Part shown: one piece after another, positions 1 through 8,659 of the stretch
Numbering within the stretch: the first letter of the stretch is position 1
How the letters are laid out: every line of letters begins with the position of its first letter
DNA from: a virus
DNA: 64,000 bases
Strand: one strand, 5' to 3'
Virus record (IMG/VR): IMGVR_UViG_3300031951_000001
Span: 1-64,000 of that record
Made by a program: the position numbers and the translations under genes
The notes under the pieces: model-generated
Told to the model about the DNA's origin: nothing
What the model saw: only the letters and a program-made list of their open reading frames with translations
The model's database searches: none

Positions 1-1032
1 GAGGAGAGAAGCTTCAATAAGGAGTGGGATATCGATAATCCTGATATTACTGAACTAGGTGAAAAGGCAAATGCTCTATATGATATGTTGGTTAAAGATA
101 GAGAAATCGAAGAACCTGATGAAGAACAACTTGATGAATTAAAGAATCTTGAAAATGAAATCAGGAGAGTTACTAATGAGATGGAACAGAGTGAGGACGA
201 AGAAAGGGCTAAACAGTTATACAACACTTTATCTGAATTACAAGACAGAGTCGAAGAATTAAGAGGTGAAATGGTAACAGTATATAACCTAATACCACTA
301 TACTACGATTATCATGGACTCCAACAATTTGAAGTTATTAGTAGTGACGCGGAAGGTAGAGAATATGCGGTTGGTGATGAAGATGAAATGGATGATGCGG
401 CATTTGAATACGCTAAAAATTATATTGATGAGGTTGGGGTTGAAGGTTTTAGAATGCATTTTTTAGAAAATTATTTGGACACTGACTCCATTGAAGATTA
501 TTTCAGAGATGTTTTTTACGATGATGTAAGACAGAATCCTGAAGTATATTTTGATGAAAGTGAAATGCCGACCACCGAAGAACAGGATAGACGTAGAGAA
601 GAACTGGAAGAATATATTGAAAATGTTAAAGGTGTCATTGAAAAGTTAAAAAGAAAACAAGATGACCTTAACAATACGATTGAAGACTTTGATGAATATA
701 AAAAACAATGGGATGAAATTGAAGAAAAGATAAGGATAATTCAAGGACATATTGATGACTCACAAGAAGAAATTGATAATATGGTTCCTGAAGGTGAAGT
801 TACAACTCAAATGGTGGAAGACAAAGTTGAATATTTGGTCTCTGAAAAAATGGCAGACCCAAGGGCGTCATTGGACGAATTTGGTATGAGTATAGAAGAT
901 TATATCGATAAGGATGCTTTAGCTCGAGGTTTAGTAGAAAGTGATGGATATGCTATTATGGGTTCATATGACGGTGCTGTTGATACGGAAAAAGTTAATG
1001 GTACGCATTACTATATCATGAGAATTAATTAA
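1..1032 (+). CDS. 5'-truncated acidic coiled-coil protein, unknown function
   Basis: The reading frame is open from base 1 with no stop, so the gene starts upstream of the window; the first internal ATG is at 85. The visible protein (about 343 residues) is very rich in Glu and Asp, with long heptad-like stretches (around codons 35-85 and 190-265 from base 1) that suggest coiled coils, and a more globular Tyr/Asp-rich middle. No enzyme motif is visible. It ends with TAA, 41 nt before the next ATG. Function not recognised; acidity and coiled coils would fit a scaffold-like or structural role, but this is inference. Confidence 0.75.
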   Translation, partial: EERSFNKEWDIDNPDITELGEKANALYDMLVKDREIEEPDEEQLDELKNLENEIRRVTNEMEQSEDEERAKQLYNTLSELQDRVEELRGEMVTVYNLIPLYYDYHGLQQFEVISSDAEGREYAVGDEDEMDDAAFEYAKNYIDEVGVEGFRMHFLENYLDTDSIEDYFRDVFYDDVRQNPEVYFDESEMPTTEEQDRRREELEEYIENVKGVIEKLKRKQDDLNNTIEDFDEYKKQWDEIEEKIRIIQGHIDDSQEEIDNMVPEGEVTTQMVEDKVEYLVSEKMADPRASLDEFGMSIEDYIDKDALARGLVESDGYAIMGSYDGAVDTEKVNGTHYYIMRIN

Positions 1033-1073
1033 ATCTTTTTTTTATCATTTTTATTTTGTATATTTTCTGTAGT

Positions 1074-1859
1074 ATGAATAAGACCCAGAAAATAAAGTTT
1101 GCCATGGACCCCGAATGGATTATTACGGGGTCAATCGATGCTGAACAAAAAGAATACAAGTTGATGGCTTATTTTCAGAAAATGAATGTTTTCTTGGAAG
1201 AAATTAAGTTATACCCAATGTTCATTGAGGTTTCCGTTCATTTGGGTAACATCCAAACAATCATCAATCAAAATAGAATTTTAAAAACCAAAAAAAAGTT
1301 TTTATCTCACGATGACGAACTGGTGGTTACTGATTTAGTTGTACATGACTTACCGGTAATGTCAGATGAAGAACAGGTAGAATTCAAAAAAATATTAAAA
1401 AATGTCCAACCAAAGTTATTTGATTACTTCAATATGGTTAAAGCTATATGGACTTTAGTATATGATTCTTTGACTGTTAATATCAAAAGAAATAGAAACA
1501 ATCTTAAATCTAAATCAGGGTTTTTTTATTACAGAGATGAGGGTATGACTTATGTTTGGAGATATGATATTCGGAGAGTTAGGAATTCTTTTAATCTAAC
1601 AAAGACACATGTTAAAATGATGTATAATGGTGATGGAGAGGATTTGACTATAACACAATTAATCTCTAAATTTTCTAAAACCTATAAAACCAAGAAAGAA
1701 AAAAGTTTTCCGGTGTTTGAAATTTTATCCACACAAAAATTTCCAATTGCTGAAACTTTGGTTCCGATTGCTAAAAGAAAGATAGTATCTTTGATTAATC
1801 AAAGTGCGAAGATTGAAAGGTTAGAGAGAGAAAAAAAACTAATAACAAATGGGGTTTAA
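1074..1859 (+). CDS. Conserved-looking phage protein of unknown function
   Basis: A 261-residue protein. An in-frame TTG at 1056 would add six residues, but the ATG at 1074 is preferred because the stretch before it is a T-rich promoter-like leader. The chain is basic (many Lys) with no membrane segment and no motif I recognise; the C-terminal 30 residues look like a charged helix. It overlaps the next gene by 11 nt, so the genes from here to 3284 probably form one operon with the downstream methyltransferase. Confidence 0.75.
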   Translation: MNKTQKIKFAMDPEWIITGSIDAEQKEYKLMAYFQKMNVFLEEIKLYPMFIEVSVHLGNIQTIINQNRILKTKKKFLSHDDELVVTDLVVHDLPVMSDEEQVEFKKILKNVQPKLFDYFNMVKAIWTLVYDSLTVNIKRNRNNLKSKSGFFYYRDEGMTYVWRYDIRRVRNSFNLTKTHVKMMYNGDGEDLTITQLISKFSKTYKTKKEKSFPVFEILSTQKFPIAETLVPIAKRKIVSLINQSAKIERLEREKKLITNGV

Positions 1860-2049
1860 TAAAAGATTCATATCGGAGGAAACGATTTCTAATACATTAA
1901 AAAATGGAGATTCGTTAAAAAGATTATTTTCCGCCGATGCGTTGTTATTTATGGATAATAAAGCTAGTGAAGTGTATCAACTTTATCAACAAGGATTAAG
2001 TGATACTAATATTAAACTTTTTATCGATGGAAAAAAACACAATAATTGA
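1849..2049 (+). CDS. Small protein of unknown function (66 aa)
   Basis: Starts with ATG inside the tail of the preceding gene and overlaps the following gene. Mostly helical composition, ending in a short basic tail (DGKKHNN). No recognised motif. Overlap on both sides supports translation-coupled expression in the 1074-3284 operon. Confidence 0.6.
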   Translation: MGFNKRFISEETISNTLKNGDSLKRLFSADALLFMDNKASEVYQLYQQGLSDTNIKLFIDGKKHNN

Positions 2050-2218
2050 AAAACTCCTGTCTAAATTAAGACAACCTGTGCATATTACTTACATATCTAA
2101 ACATTTGTTGAGAACATCAATGACTGAAACCGAAAGATTGATTAGTGAAATGATAGAGGAAGGATTGATTGAGGAGAGTAAGTATGGAAAGGGGTATTAC
2201 GTTGTAAAAAGTAAATAA
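2027..2218 (+). CDS. Small winged-helix-like DNA-binding protein (63 aa)
   Basis: The frame opens at a GTG (2000), but the ATG at 2027 gives a compact product. The sequence fits three helices followed by a beta hairpin: TYISKHLLRTSMTETERLIS then MIEEGLIEES and GKGYYVVK, the pattern of a winged helix (recognition helix followed by a YGKGYYVV wing). It overlaps its upstream neighbour by 23 nt and sits 2 nt before a DUF3310 gene. Inferred role: a small transcription regulator or DNA-binding accessory factor; no target site is visible. Confidence 0.55.
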   Translation: MEKNTIIEKLLSKLRQPVHITYISKHLLRTSMTETERLISEMIEEGLIEESKYGKGYYVVKSK

Positions 2219-2220
2219 TT

Positions 2221-2445
2221 ATGTCAAAAGAAATGGTTAATCATCCTGACCACTATGGTGGGGAGGAAAATGCGTATGAGGTTGTAAAGGTTGCGGAAGC
2301 ATGGGGACTTGACCATGACGCATATCTATTCAATGTGGTTAAATATGTGGCTCGTGCCGGTAAAAAGGACCCAAGTAAAGAACTACAAGATTTAAAAAAG
2401 GCTTTATGGTATTTGGACAGAAAAATTCAAAATTTAGAAAAATGA
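2221..2445 (+). CDS. DUF3310 family phage protein
   Basis: A 74-residue protein with the DUF3310 signature: NHPDHYGG near the N-terminus, then AWGLDHDAYLFNVVKYVARA, then DLKKALWYLDRKI. The family is widespread in tailed phages next to nucleotide-metabolism and replication genes; its biochemical role is not established. The stop codon overlaps the start of the methyltransferase gene (ATGA), indicating translational coupling. Confidence 0.85.
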   Translation: MSKEMVNHPDHYGGEENAYEVVKVAEAWGLDHDAYLFNVVKYVARAGKKDPSKELQDLKKALWYLDRKIQNLEK

Positions 2446-3284
2446 TAGAAAATTATATAAATAAAGTAATCAACGGTGATTGTGTTGAAGTAATGAGAGA
2501 GATGCCCGATTCATTCGTTGACTTGATTGTCACCTCACCACCTTACGGAGTAAACATTAAATATGATGTCCACGATGATGATATGGAGATAAGTCAATAT
2601 TTGGATTTTACTCGTAACTGGATGGCCGAAGCCTACAAGGTATTAAAGGATGATGGTCGTATTGCTGTTAATATTCCATATGAAATTAATCGTCAAGAAA
2701 AGGGTGGAAGAATCTTTTTGGTGTCTGAAGTTTATCAGGTGATGAAAGAAATTGGATTTAAGTTTTTCGGTATTGTAGATTTGGAAGAAGATAGTCCACA
2801 CCGCAGTAAGACAACCGCTTGGGGAAGTTGGATGAGTCCATCAAGTCCTTATATCTATAACCCAAAGGAGTGTGTAATTCTTGCTTATAAGAAACATCAT
2901 ATTAAGAAAGTGAAGGGAGAGCCACAATGGAAAGGAGAACCAATTCAAACCGAGGAAGGTAAAACTAAAATGTTGTATACTGAACAGGATAAGAAAGAAT
3001 TTATGGAATTGGTGTTCGGTCAATGGAAGTACCTCAACGATAGTAGACCAATGACAAAGGCGACATTTTCAATGGATATCCCAACAAAGGCAATTAAGAT
3101 ATTGAGTTATAAAAATGACGTTATTCTTGACCCATTCAACGGGAGCGGTACAAGTTGTGTGGCGGCAGAAACTTTAGATAGAAGATGGATAGGAATTGAG
3201 TTAAGTCATAATTATGCTGAAATATCTCGAGAACGAATACAATCGTTTATCAATCTAAAAAAACAACAAGAAATAGAATTTTAA
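2442..3284 (+). CDS. DNA methyltransferase (N4-cytosine/N6-adenine, beta class)
   Basis: Catalytic motif IV TSPPYG lies at residues 31-36 and the SAM-binding motif I DPFNGSGT follows near residue 230. The order IV before I defines the beta class. SPPY suggests cytosine-N4 methylation but does not exclude adenine-N6. Length (280 aa) is typical of solitary phage enzymes. The frame extends upstream to 2406, but the ATG at 2442 overlapping the DUF3310 stop is the natural start. There is no adjacent endonuclease, so it probably modifies phage DNA to evade host restriction. A strong terminator follows. Confidence 0.9.
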   Translation: MIENYINKVINGDCVEVMREMPDSFVDLIVTSPPYGVNIKYDVHDDDMEISQYLDFTRNWMAEAYKVLKDDGRIAVNIPYEINRQEKGGRIFLVSEVYQVMKEIGFKFFGIVDLEEDSPHRSKTTAWGSWMSPSSPYIYNPKECVILAYKKHHIKKVKGEPQWKGEPIQTEEGKTKMLYTEQDKKEFMELVFGQWKYLNDSRPMTKATFSMDIPTKAIKILSYKNDVILDPFNGSGTSCVAAETLDRRWIGIELSHNYAEISRERIQSFINLKKQQEIEF

Positions 3285-3290
3285 TATTGG

Positions 3291-3318
3291 GGTCACATTT
3301 TGTGACCTCTTTTTTTTG
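3291..3318 (+). terminator. Rho-independent terminator
   Basis: A perfect 7-bp stem GGTCACA/TGTGACC with a 3-nt loop is followed by an eight-T run, just after the methyltransferase stop and before the next late-type promoter. Confidence 0.85.
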
Positions 3319-3344
3319 TTTAGATATTTATAATAAAAAATCCT

Positions 3345-4469
3345 ATGTCGAAAACACTTAACGAATCAGAGTTACAGGAAAAAATGGTTCAAATCTACAA
3401 AGAAGAACAAAAAAAAGTTATTGAAGAAAAATGGCAAAAATTGTCAAATAAAGATAAAAAAATGGTATTGGAGATGTTAAAAATCCAATATCCTGAAAAA
3501 TCAATTTTAATTAGCGAATCAAAGTGGTACAATACTTTGGGGGATATTGTTGGCATATTTGACCCAACTGGTGTGGTTGATTTAATTAACGGTATTAGTT
3601 ATTGGAGACAAGGTGATAAGTTATTTGCCGTTTTGTCATGGATTTCCGTATTACCTTATGTAGGTGACTTAATTGCTAAACCAGTTATTGGTTTGTTTAA
3701 GATGGGAGGGGCTTCAGCGAAAGCATTCAAAGCCGCATCATTGGCCGGTGATGCCACTAAGATGGCTCAAATTGCTAAAAAAGGAGGACCGTTAGCAGGT
3801 CTTCTTACTAAAGTTAATACTTGGGCACCAAAAGTACTTGAACCTTTGGCAAAAGGAGTTAAAAAGATACCAGGTGTAGGACCGGGTTTTGTTAAAGGTG
3901 TTGAGGATTATATCAAATTATTTAAAGATGCTAATAATACTATGTCAGCAGGTGCAAAAACTGCGACAAGGCTTACTGCAAAATCAAGTAAGTTGGCGAA
4001 ACAAGGTTCAAAATTAAGTGCTGCTGAGGCAAAACAATTAAAAGCCGCATTGGATTCGGCGACGACATATAGAGGGTTTAGAGACTTCAAAGGGGGACAA
4101 AGTTGGTTAAAATACATGAAGTCAGACGCTACTTTATCATCTAAAATATCTGCCGGAGTTCCTAGATTGTGGGGAAATCCAGCAACAAGAGCTTTGATGA
4201 GAAAAACCAAATGGTATTTGGGATTGTTAGATTTTTTAGGTGTTGCTAATTTTGTTGGTCCTGATGAACTTGAAAATAAAATTGAAGATTTGGATTCTAA
4301 AATGGCCGAATACAATAATACGCCAGAGGCTCAACAAAATTGGAATGAAGATATCCAAACTACAGAACAACCGTCTCCCGAATATTCTCAGGAAGTTTCG
4401 GCGCCTGAACCACCAAAAGAAACAAATAATAAAAGTGGCGATGATATCTTTGGATTTTTATTTACATGA
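3345..4469 (+). CDS. Tagged late protein with pretoxin-like hydrophobic segment
   Basis: A 374-residue protein preceded by a late-type box (TATTTAT at 3326-3332, 12 nt before ATG). The N-terminus MSKTLNESELQEKM contains an L-N-E triplet like the leader family in this window. Residues about 65-115 hold a Gly/Pro-rich hydrophobic stretch (GDIVGIFDPTGVVDLINGIS and SWISVLPYVGDLIAKPVIGL), resembling linkers found ahead of toxin domains and membrane-inserting segments. The middle is Ala/Lys/Ser-rich and helical; the C-terminal 60 residues are a Pro/Gln/Glu-rich tail. A packaged, injected membrane-active protein is my inference. The stop overlaps the DHH gene start by 4 nt. Confidence 0.75.
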   Translation: MSKTLNESELQEKMVQIYKEEQKKVIEEKWQKLSNKDKKMVLEMLKIQYPEKSILISESKWYNTLGDIVGIFDPTGVVDLINGISYWRQGDKLFAVLSWISVLPYVGDLIAKPVIGLFKMGGASAKAFKAASLAGDATKMAQIAKKGGPLAGLLTKVNTWAPKVLEPLAKGVKKIPGVGPGFVKGVEDYIKLFKDANNTMSAGAKTATRLTAKSSKLAKQGSKLSAAEAKQLKAALDSATTYRGFRDFKGGQSWLKYMKSDATLSSKISAGVPRLWGNPATRALMRKTKWYLGLLDFLGVANFVGPDELENKIEDLDSKMAEYNNTPEAQQNWNEDIQTTEQPSPEYSQEVSAPEPPKETNNKSGDDIFGFLFT

Positions 4470-5872
4470 AAAAATTAATTAACGAAAGTGGTATTAGGGA
4501 TATTAATAAATTAGCCCAAAGGTACCCAAAAGCAGAAATATACTTTCACCAAGATTTGGATGGTGTAACAACGGCAATCGCCATGAAGAACTATTTGGAA
4601 CAACATGGTATTAAGGTTGTTGATGCTCACGTAATACAATATGGTGATAAAGAATTCTCCGTTAAGAAGAACGACGCTCAAGGAGATACGATGCCTGTAT
4701 TGGTAGATTTCGCACACGGAAAACCAATGTTCGTTATTCATACAGACCACCACGATAGACAAGCGGGCGCCGAAGATACGAAATCAACATCGTTTAGACA
4801 GTCAAGGTCAAACGTTGAAACCATATCACAAATAGTTTCACCAAAAGAAGTATTCCCCAGTGAAGACATACTTCTGATTTCAACTGTGGATTCGGCAAAT
4901 TTCGCATCTCAAAATATCTCAATTGATGATGTGATTAATTATGTTTTTCGTTTAGATAAAGATAATTCCTTAAAACGGAATAAAATGATGTTAGGACTTG
5001 TTACTAACAAATTGTTATTAGCATTCAAAAACAAACCAGGGTTTCTTGAGGAATTGGTTATGGTGTGTAAACCATCTATAATGAGTATTCTTCAAAACAT
5101 TAAAAGAATAATGGTTGAGAAGGGATATGCTAAAATACCTGAATTGGAGAAGAACAAAGAGATGTATTTTCAACAGATGAAAGACTCACCAAATGTTAAA
5201 ATCGACGGAAACATAATTGTACAATATGGTGGTGATAGTATGGTGAAACCAGGTTCTTATGATAGATACACACCTTTTAAAAATAATCCTGATAAGGATT
5301 TCTTAGTTATTGCTTGGCCAATGGGATTAGTACAAGCATCATGTAATCCTTTTAAGAAAGAAAGGGCGTTAAAAGGAATCGATTTAGGAAAAATCAAAGA
5401 TGAGGTATTATCTAAATGGGAAAGCCAACTCAAGGAGAGAGAAATACCAATCTCAACAATTAAATGGATTTCTGAAAATACGAAAGGATTTGGTCCTGAG
5501 TCGGTAGGTTTTACATTTAAGGATTTTGTGGCATTGTATGGTAAGAATTATAAGACCAAAGAAAACGGTAGAGAAGAATTGGTCCACATTGGTGAGATGA
5601 TGGAAGTACCTTTTAGTGAATTACCTGAAGAACATAGAGAGATGTTAGATAAGGTAACTGTAAACGCTTGGGATTTAATTGACGCGAGTTCAGGGGGTCA
5701 TAAATGTATAACTAACATATCAGGTCTTAATTATTTGGGTAGAAGTAATAGACCACCAAAAGGTAAGTACAAGTATGACCCTGATAAGGATGATAGTCCA
5801 TATGTTAAATTTACAAAAATGATACAGAATGAGTTTGTTAGACTGTTAAAAGAAAAGATAACAAATTCTTAA
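4466..5872 (+). CDS. DHH-superfamily phosphoesterase (RecJ/NrnA-like)
   Basis: A 468-residue protein with DHH-family metal-binding motifs: D30-x-D32 in HQDLDGV, D81 in VDFAHG, and the DHH triad at 94-96 in HTDHHD. The family comprises Mn2+-dependent 5'-3' DNA exonucleases (RecJ), oligoribonuclease-like NrnA and cyclic-dinucleotide phosphodiesterases; the sequence does not say which. A Gly/His-rich segment near residue 410 (SSGGHKC) could belong to the DHHA1-type substrate domain. The N-terminus MKKLINES carries an I-N-E triplet like the leader family, which would be unusual for a cytosolic enzyme. Translationally coupled to the upstream gene. Confidence 0.8.
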   Translation: MKKLINESGIRDINKLAQRYPKAEIYFHQDLDGVTTAIAMKNYLEQHGIKVVDAHVIQYGDKEFSVKKNDAQGDTMPVLVDFAHGKPMFVIHTDHHDRQAGAEDTKSTSFRQSRSNVETISQIVSPKEVFPSEDILLISTVDSANFASQNISIDDVINYVFRLDKDNSLKRNKMMLGLVTNKLLLAFKNKPGFLEELVMVCKPSIMSILQNIKRIMVEKGYAKIPELEKNKEMYFQQMKDSPNVKIDGNIIVQYGGDSMVKPGSYDRYTPFKNNPDKDFLVIAWPMGLVQASCNPFKKERALKGIDLGKIKDEVLSKWESQLKEREIPISTIKWISENTKGFGPESVGFTFKDFVALYGKNYKTKENGREELVHIGEMMEVPFSELPEEHREMLDKVTVNAWDLIDASSGGHKCITNISGLNYLGRSNRPPKGKYKYDPDKDDSPYVKFTKMIQNEFVRLLKEKITNS

Positions 5873-6210
5873 AACTCAACGAAGTCACCTTCAGATATAT
5901 TCATCCTTTTACAACTACCGCCCCTCAATTCTAAAATAGTATCGCCCTCGCTACAGTAGTTTTTACAGTCATCACCTTTACATGGGGGACAACTGTGAAA
6001 TATTTTTGTGATTTGGTTATCTTTAATGAATACTATATCTAAATCGATTACACAGTTTTTCATCCAAAAACAATTTTCAGAATTATCCATTAAAAATAAC
6101 ATTCCGTTAAAATCAGGACCGAATTTTCTACCCATCATTCCCTTTTGAGTGTGTTCAGGAGTGAAAACAGTTTTGACTTTGAATTTTCGATTATTTATAC
6201 TTATAATCAT
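5869..6210 (-). CDS. DUF192 family protein
   Basis: The frame opens at 6276, but the internal ATG at 6210 is chosen because it begins the conserved fold and leaves space for the divergent Nudix gene (start 6235). The 113-residue product has the DUF192 pattern: TPEHTQKGMMGR, GMLFLMDNSENCFWMKNC and DIVFIKDNQITKI. An inserted cysteine-rich loop (CPPCKGDDCKNYC) is unusual. The family is small and beta-rich, of unclear function, and often exported in bacteria; no signal peptide remains here. It converges on the DHH gene with a 4-nt overlap. Confidence 0.8.
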   Translation of the reverse strand: MIISINNRKFKVKTVFTPEHTQKGMMGRKFGPDFNGMLFLMDNSENCFWMKNCVIDLDIVFIKDNQITKIFHSCPPCKGDDCKNYCSEGDTILELRGGSCKRMNISEGDFVEF

Positions 6211-6234
6211 AAACATAAATATAACGAAAACTGA

Positions 6235-6660
6235 ATGGAGAACATAAAAAGGTACGCTGGGATAATTGTTAAGCACAAAGATGAAGTTTTATTGTGTAAA
6301 AGAAACGCTGATAATGATTTACCTGGTGTTTGGTCCATACCTGCCGGAAGATTAGAAGATGATGAAAACCCTACTTTGGGGGCTAAAAGAGAATTTCATG
6401 AAGAGACAAATGTTAAAGTAAAAGATAAGATTGAGCTTTGTGGGTTTATTAATAGAACAACTCGTGACGGTAAAAAAGTAAAAGGGTTGATGTATGTGTT
6501 TTTATGGGAGGTAAATAAGAAAGTAAAACCTGATTTGGAAAACGCTATTGACGGAGACGAACATACTGAATGTGGGTATTTTGGTATAGATAATTTACCC
6601 GAACACGATGAAAATGATAAATTGATGTCGTTAATCAAAAATATTTTGAAAAAATCGTGA
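6235..6660 (+). CDS. Nudix hydrolase
   Basis: A complete Nudix box GX5EX7REUXEEXGU-type is visible, from GRLEDDENPT through REFHEETNV at about residues 40-62; the usual G after EET is N. The enzyme hydrolyses nucleoside diphosphates linked to another moiety, using Mg2+ held by the REXXEE glutamates. At 141 aa it is a single-domain member, resembling the MutT/NTP-pyrophosphatase type. Transcribed divergently from DUF192. In phages such enzymes clean nucleotide pools or process NAD-capped or other derivatives; the substrate cannot be read from sequence. Confidence 0.9.
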   Translation: MENIKRYAGIIVKHKDEVLLCKRNADNDLPGVWSIPAGRLEDDENPTLGAKREFHEETNVKVKDKIELCGFINRTTRDGKKVKGLMYVFLWEVNKKVKPDLENAIDGDEHTECGYFGIDNLPEHDENDKLMSLIKNILKKS

Positions 6661-6732
6661 ATTTTTCAAAATTACAATATATTTATCTTTCACAAACGCC
6701 CAACAACCCTTTCTTTATAGTTGGTAATATTG

Positions 6733-6780
6733 AACCCTAACATTTTTTTGAAAGAAAAACTGTTAGGGTTTTTCTTTTTT
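6733..6780 (+). terminator. Rho-independent terminator
   Basis: A perfect 10-bp stem AACCCTAACA/TGTTAGGGTT (6733-6742 and 6761-6770) is followed by a T-rich run. It separates the Nudix gene from the smpB promoter. Confidence 0.85.
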
Positions 6781-6783
6781 GAT

Positions 6784-6791
6784 TATCTTTG
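6784..6791 (+). promoter_or_regulatory. Host-type -7 box for smpB
   Basis: TATCTTTG matches the Bacteroidota TAnnTTTG box; the smpB ATG begins 7 nt downstream, giving a very short or absent leader. Confidence 0.65.
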
Positions 6792-6798
6792 TCACATT

Positions 6799-7215
6799 AT
6801 GAAAAATTTCGAAGTAAAATTACAGAAAGTTAAGTTTGAATATGACTTCATCGAGACCTATGATGCGGGAATAGTACTTAAAGGAATTGAGGTGAAGGAA
6901 ATAAAGAAAAGGCATTTTTCGTTTATTGATGGATATTGTTATTTCAAAGACGGAGAACTTTTTGTTAAAAATGTCATAATAAATAACGCCGAAGAACCTA
7001 ACAGAGACAAAAAACTTTTGTTAAAAAAACATGAATTAACAAAATTGGAAAAAGAATTAACAAAAGGTTTGACAATGGTACCTTTCAGTTTCTTTACTAA
7101 TGATAGAGGTAGTATTAAATGTACGATAGTTTTGGGACGTAGAAACAAAAGTTACGAAAAGAAACAAAAACTAAAAGAAAAAGATTTAGAAAGAGAAAAA
7201 AAGTTGGAGGATTAA
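6799..7215 (+). CDS. smpB: SsrA-binding protein SmpB
   Basis: A 138-residue protein that aligns by eye to SmpB along its length: YDFIETYDAGIVLKGIEVKEI (helix and GxEVKS-like core), then DGYCYFKDGELFVKN, then the KKLLLKKHEL motif with the RDKKLLL tmRNA-contact region, and a basic Lys-rich tail (KNKSYEKKQKLKEKDLER region) that in bacteria probes the mRNA channel. SmpB delivers tmRNA to stalled ribosomes. The ATG at 6799 is chosen over an in-frame TTG at 6721, which would run through the terminator. I see no ssrA gene in the window, so it would act with host tmRNA. Phage-encoded SmpB is uncommon. Confidence 0.88.
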   Translation: MKNFEVKLQKVKFEYDFIETYDAGIVLKGIEVKEIKKRHFSFIDGYCYFKDGELFVKNVIINNAEEPNRDKKLLLKKHELTKLEKELTKGLTMVPFSFFTNDRGSIKCTIVLGRRNKSYEKKQKLKEKDLEREKKLED

Positions 7216-7225
7216 GTTTTTTGAC

Positions 7226-7233
7226 TATCTTTG
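7226..7233 (+). promoter_or_regulatory. Host-type -7 box
   Basis: TATCTTTG lies 15 nt before the ATG at 7249, directly after smpB, so the following genes can be expressed separately. Confidence 0.6.
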
Positions 7234-7248
7234 TAAAAATTATCACTG

Positions 7249-7524
7249 ATGACAACAATAACCCACACCGTAAAAATTCAGAACGAAAAGTTTGGCACAA
7301 TCCTCAACGAGAATTTTGTTGACCCAATACAATTCAAGTTATTCTTAAAGATGATACAAGGTTGTATTGAGCTCAAGAATGATTTGTCATTCTTTAATGG
7401 AGTTGAGTTTTTGGTACATATTCCTCACAGAATTTTAGTTGATTCTATTATTACAACTTCAATTGAAACTCTTGGAGTGTCAGATATTGTAAAAAGTAAA
7501 ATTGAAGCACTCGTAACACGATGA
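7249..7524 (+). CDS. Small protein of unknown function (91 aa)
   Basis: Own host-type promoter upstream. A soluble mixed alpha/beta composition with a single Cys and no recognised motif. It overlaps the next gene by 4 nt (ATGA), which encodes a membrane protein, so both may act together. Confidence 0.65.
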   Translation: MTTITHTVKIQNEKFGTILNENFVDPIQFKLFLKMIQGCIELKNDLSFFNGVEFLVHIPHRILVDSIITTSIETLGVSDIVKSKIEALVTR

Positions 7525-7793
7525 TATTAGATTCAAATACATTTGGATGGTTATTGGCAACGGGGATTGCTGTCTTCATCATAACTAAACATTGGAAACG
7601 TCTTATCAAACTTTTGATATTCGCAGGTGCTACTATGTTTGTATTGTTTGTTGTACAAATTAAAACAATGTATGATGCGGTTGTACTGGGTGAACCAAAA
7701 GAAAAACCAAAGGATGAAATAGAAATTAAGGCAGAATTGGATACTTTGAATAAAACTATCCACATTAAAGACGTACAGGTTAAACATAAATAA
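7521..7793 (+). CDS. Small membrane protein (90 aa)
   Basis: Two hydrophobic segments (about residues 7-22 and 29-46) separated by a short basic turn (KHWKR), followed by a charged cytoplasmic-looking tail with KEKPKDE. The layout predicts a helical hairpin in the inner membrane. No homology recognised. Coupled to the preceding gene. Confidence 0.65.
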   Translation: MILDSNTFGWLLATGIAVFIITKHWKRLIKLLIFAGATMFVLFVVQIKTMYDAVVLGEPKEKPKDEIEIKAELDTLNKTIHIKDVQVKHK

Positions 7794-7845
7794 TGGTTTC
7801 TTGATTTGTCCTAAAATTAAGTGGTGGACCCAAAGGAACGGGCTC

Positions 7846-7874
7846 AAAAAAAGGAGAGAAATCTCCTTTTTTTT
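7846..7874 (+). terminator. Rho-independent terminator
   Basis: Stem GGAGA/TCTCC extended by A7/T8 pairing with a GAAA loop. Symmetric A and T flanks allow function in both directions. A late-type box follows immediately (7876-7882). Confidence 0.8.
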
Positions 7875-7896
7875 ATATTTATAATAAAAGAACACA

Positions 7897-8202
7897 ATGA
7901 AAAATATCCTGATTACCCAAGAACAATTAAATAAGTTAGTTAATATCGTGAAGGAAAATCACGAAGGTGAAGATTCTATAACTAAAAAACAATTATTCAC
8001 AATTGCCACGTTGGCTTATAAAATGTGGGAATCGATGGATGATAATGAACAGTTGGAAGACTGGGAAGAAAGTAAGATTGCTCAATGTGAGCAGAGTATC
8101 ATTGCTGTGGTGAAGAATTATATGTATGATGAATTTGTTGATGACAATCAAACAACAGGGATGGATAAACTTAATTATGATGAGTTGGTGATAGGTAAAT
8201 GA
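7897..8202 (+). CDS. Tagged late protein, variant leader (101 aa)
   Basis: Begins MKNILITQEQLNKLVNIVKE, a variant of the MKxLITExQ leader in which the I-T-E triplet reads I-T-Q-E. A late-type box lies 14 nt upstream. The rest is acidic and helical with Trp-containing segments; unknown function. Together with 8210-8906 it forms a short late operon. Confidence 0.7.
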   Translation: MKNILITQEQLNKLVNIVKENHEGEDSITKKQLFTIATLAYKMWESMDDNEQLEDWEESKIAQCEQSIIAVVKNYMYDEFVDDNQTTGMDKLNYDELVIGK

Positions 8203-8209
8203 TAACCTT

Positions 8210-8659
8210 ATGGACACTAAAAGTTTGAAGTTGATAAAGATACAGTATGCGCTTGGAATAGAGGCGTTAGACAAACTATTGTATCAAAAGATGACGGAGG
8301 AAGAAAAGAAATGGACAAGAGAGTTGTCTGAAAAAGTGCCAAATGAAAGCATTATAGATGATTATGACGTTGTTCATGATATTCTACTGGTGGATGAAGA
8401 AAACAAAAAGAAAGTAGAAAAAATGCTTAATAGATTGGAGTTAATCTTTGATATCTATGATATTTCTGATGTATATTTCAAATATCCCGAATTAATCGGA
8501 AAAAAGTTATTTGAAGATATTGATAGTTTCGTTAAAAGTAATATTTTTTTAGATGATGTGTTAGACCATATCAATGAAGTTGGTCTTGATAACATCAATG
8601 AATTCGAAAAAAGATACTTGGCGATAACAGATGGAGATGATTCTAAAAATACACAGTAA
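8210..8659 (+). CDS. Acidic helical protein of unknown function (149 aa)
   Basis: Predominantly charged helices with several DD/EE pairs; no motif recognised. Seven nucleotides separate it from the upstream tagged gene and it overlaps the following gene by 29 nt, so it is part of the same operon. Confidence 0.65.
   Translation: MDTKSLKLIKIQYALGIEALDKLLYQKMTEEEKKWTRELSEKVPNESIIDDYDVVHDILLVDEENKKKVEKMLNRLELIFDIYDISDVYFKYPELIGKKLFEDIDSFVKSNIFLDDVLDHINEVGLDNINEFEKRYLAITDGDDSKNTQ

Noticed and set aside
3908-4315. Minus-strand frame antisense to the 3345 gene
   Set aside because: Hydrophobic shadow caused by AT/GC bias of the opposite strand; no start signal.
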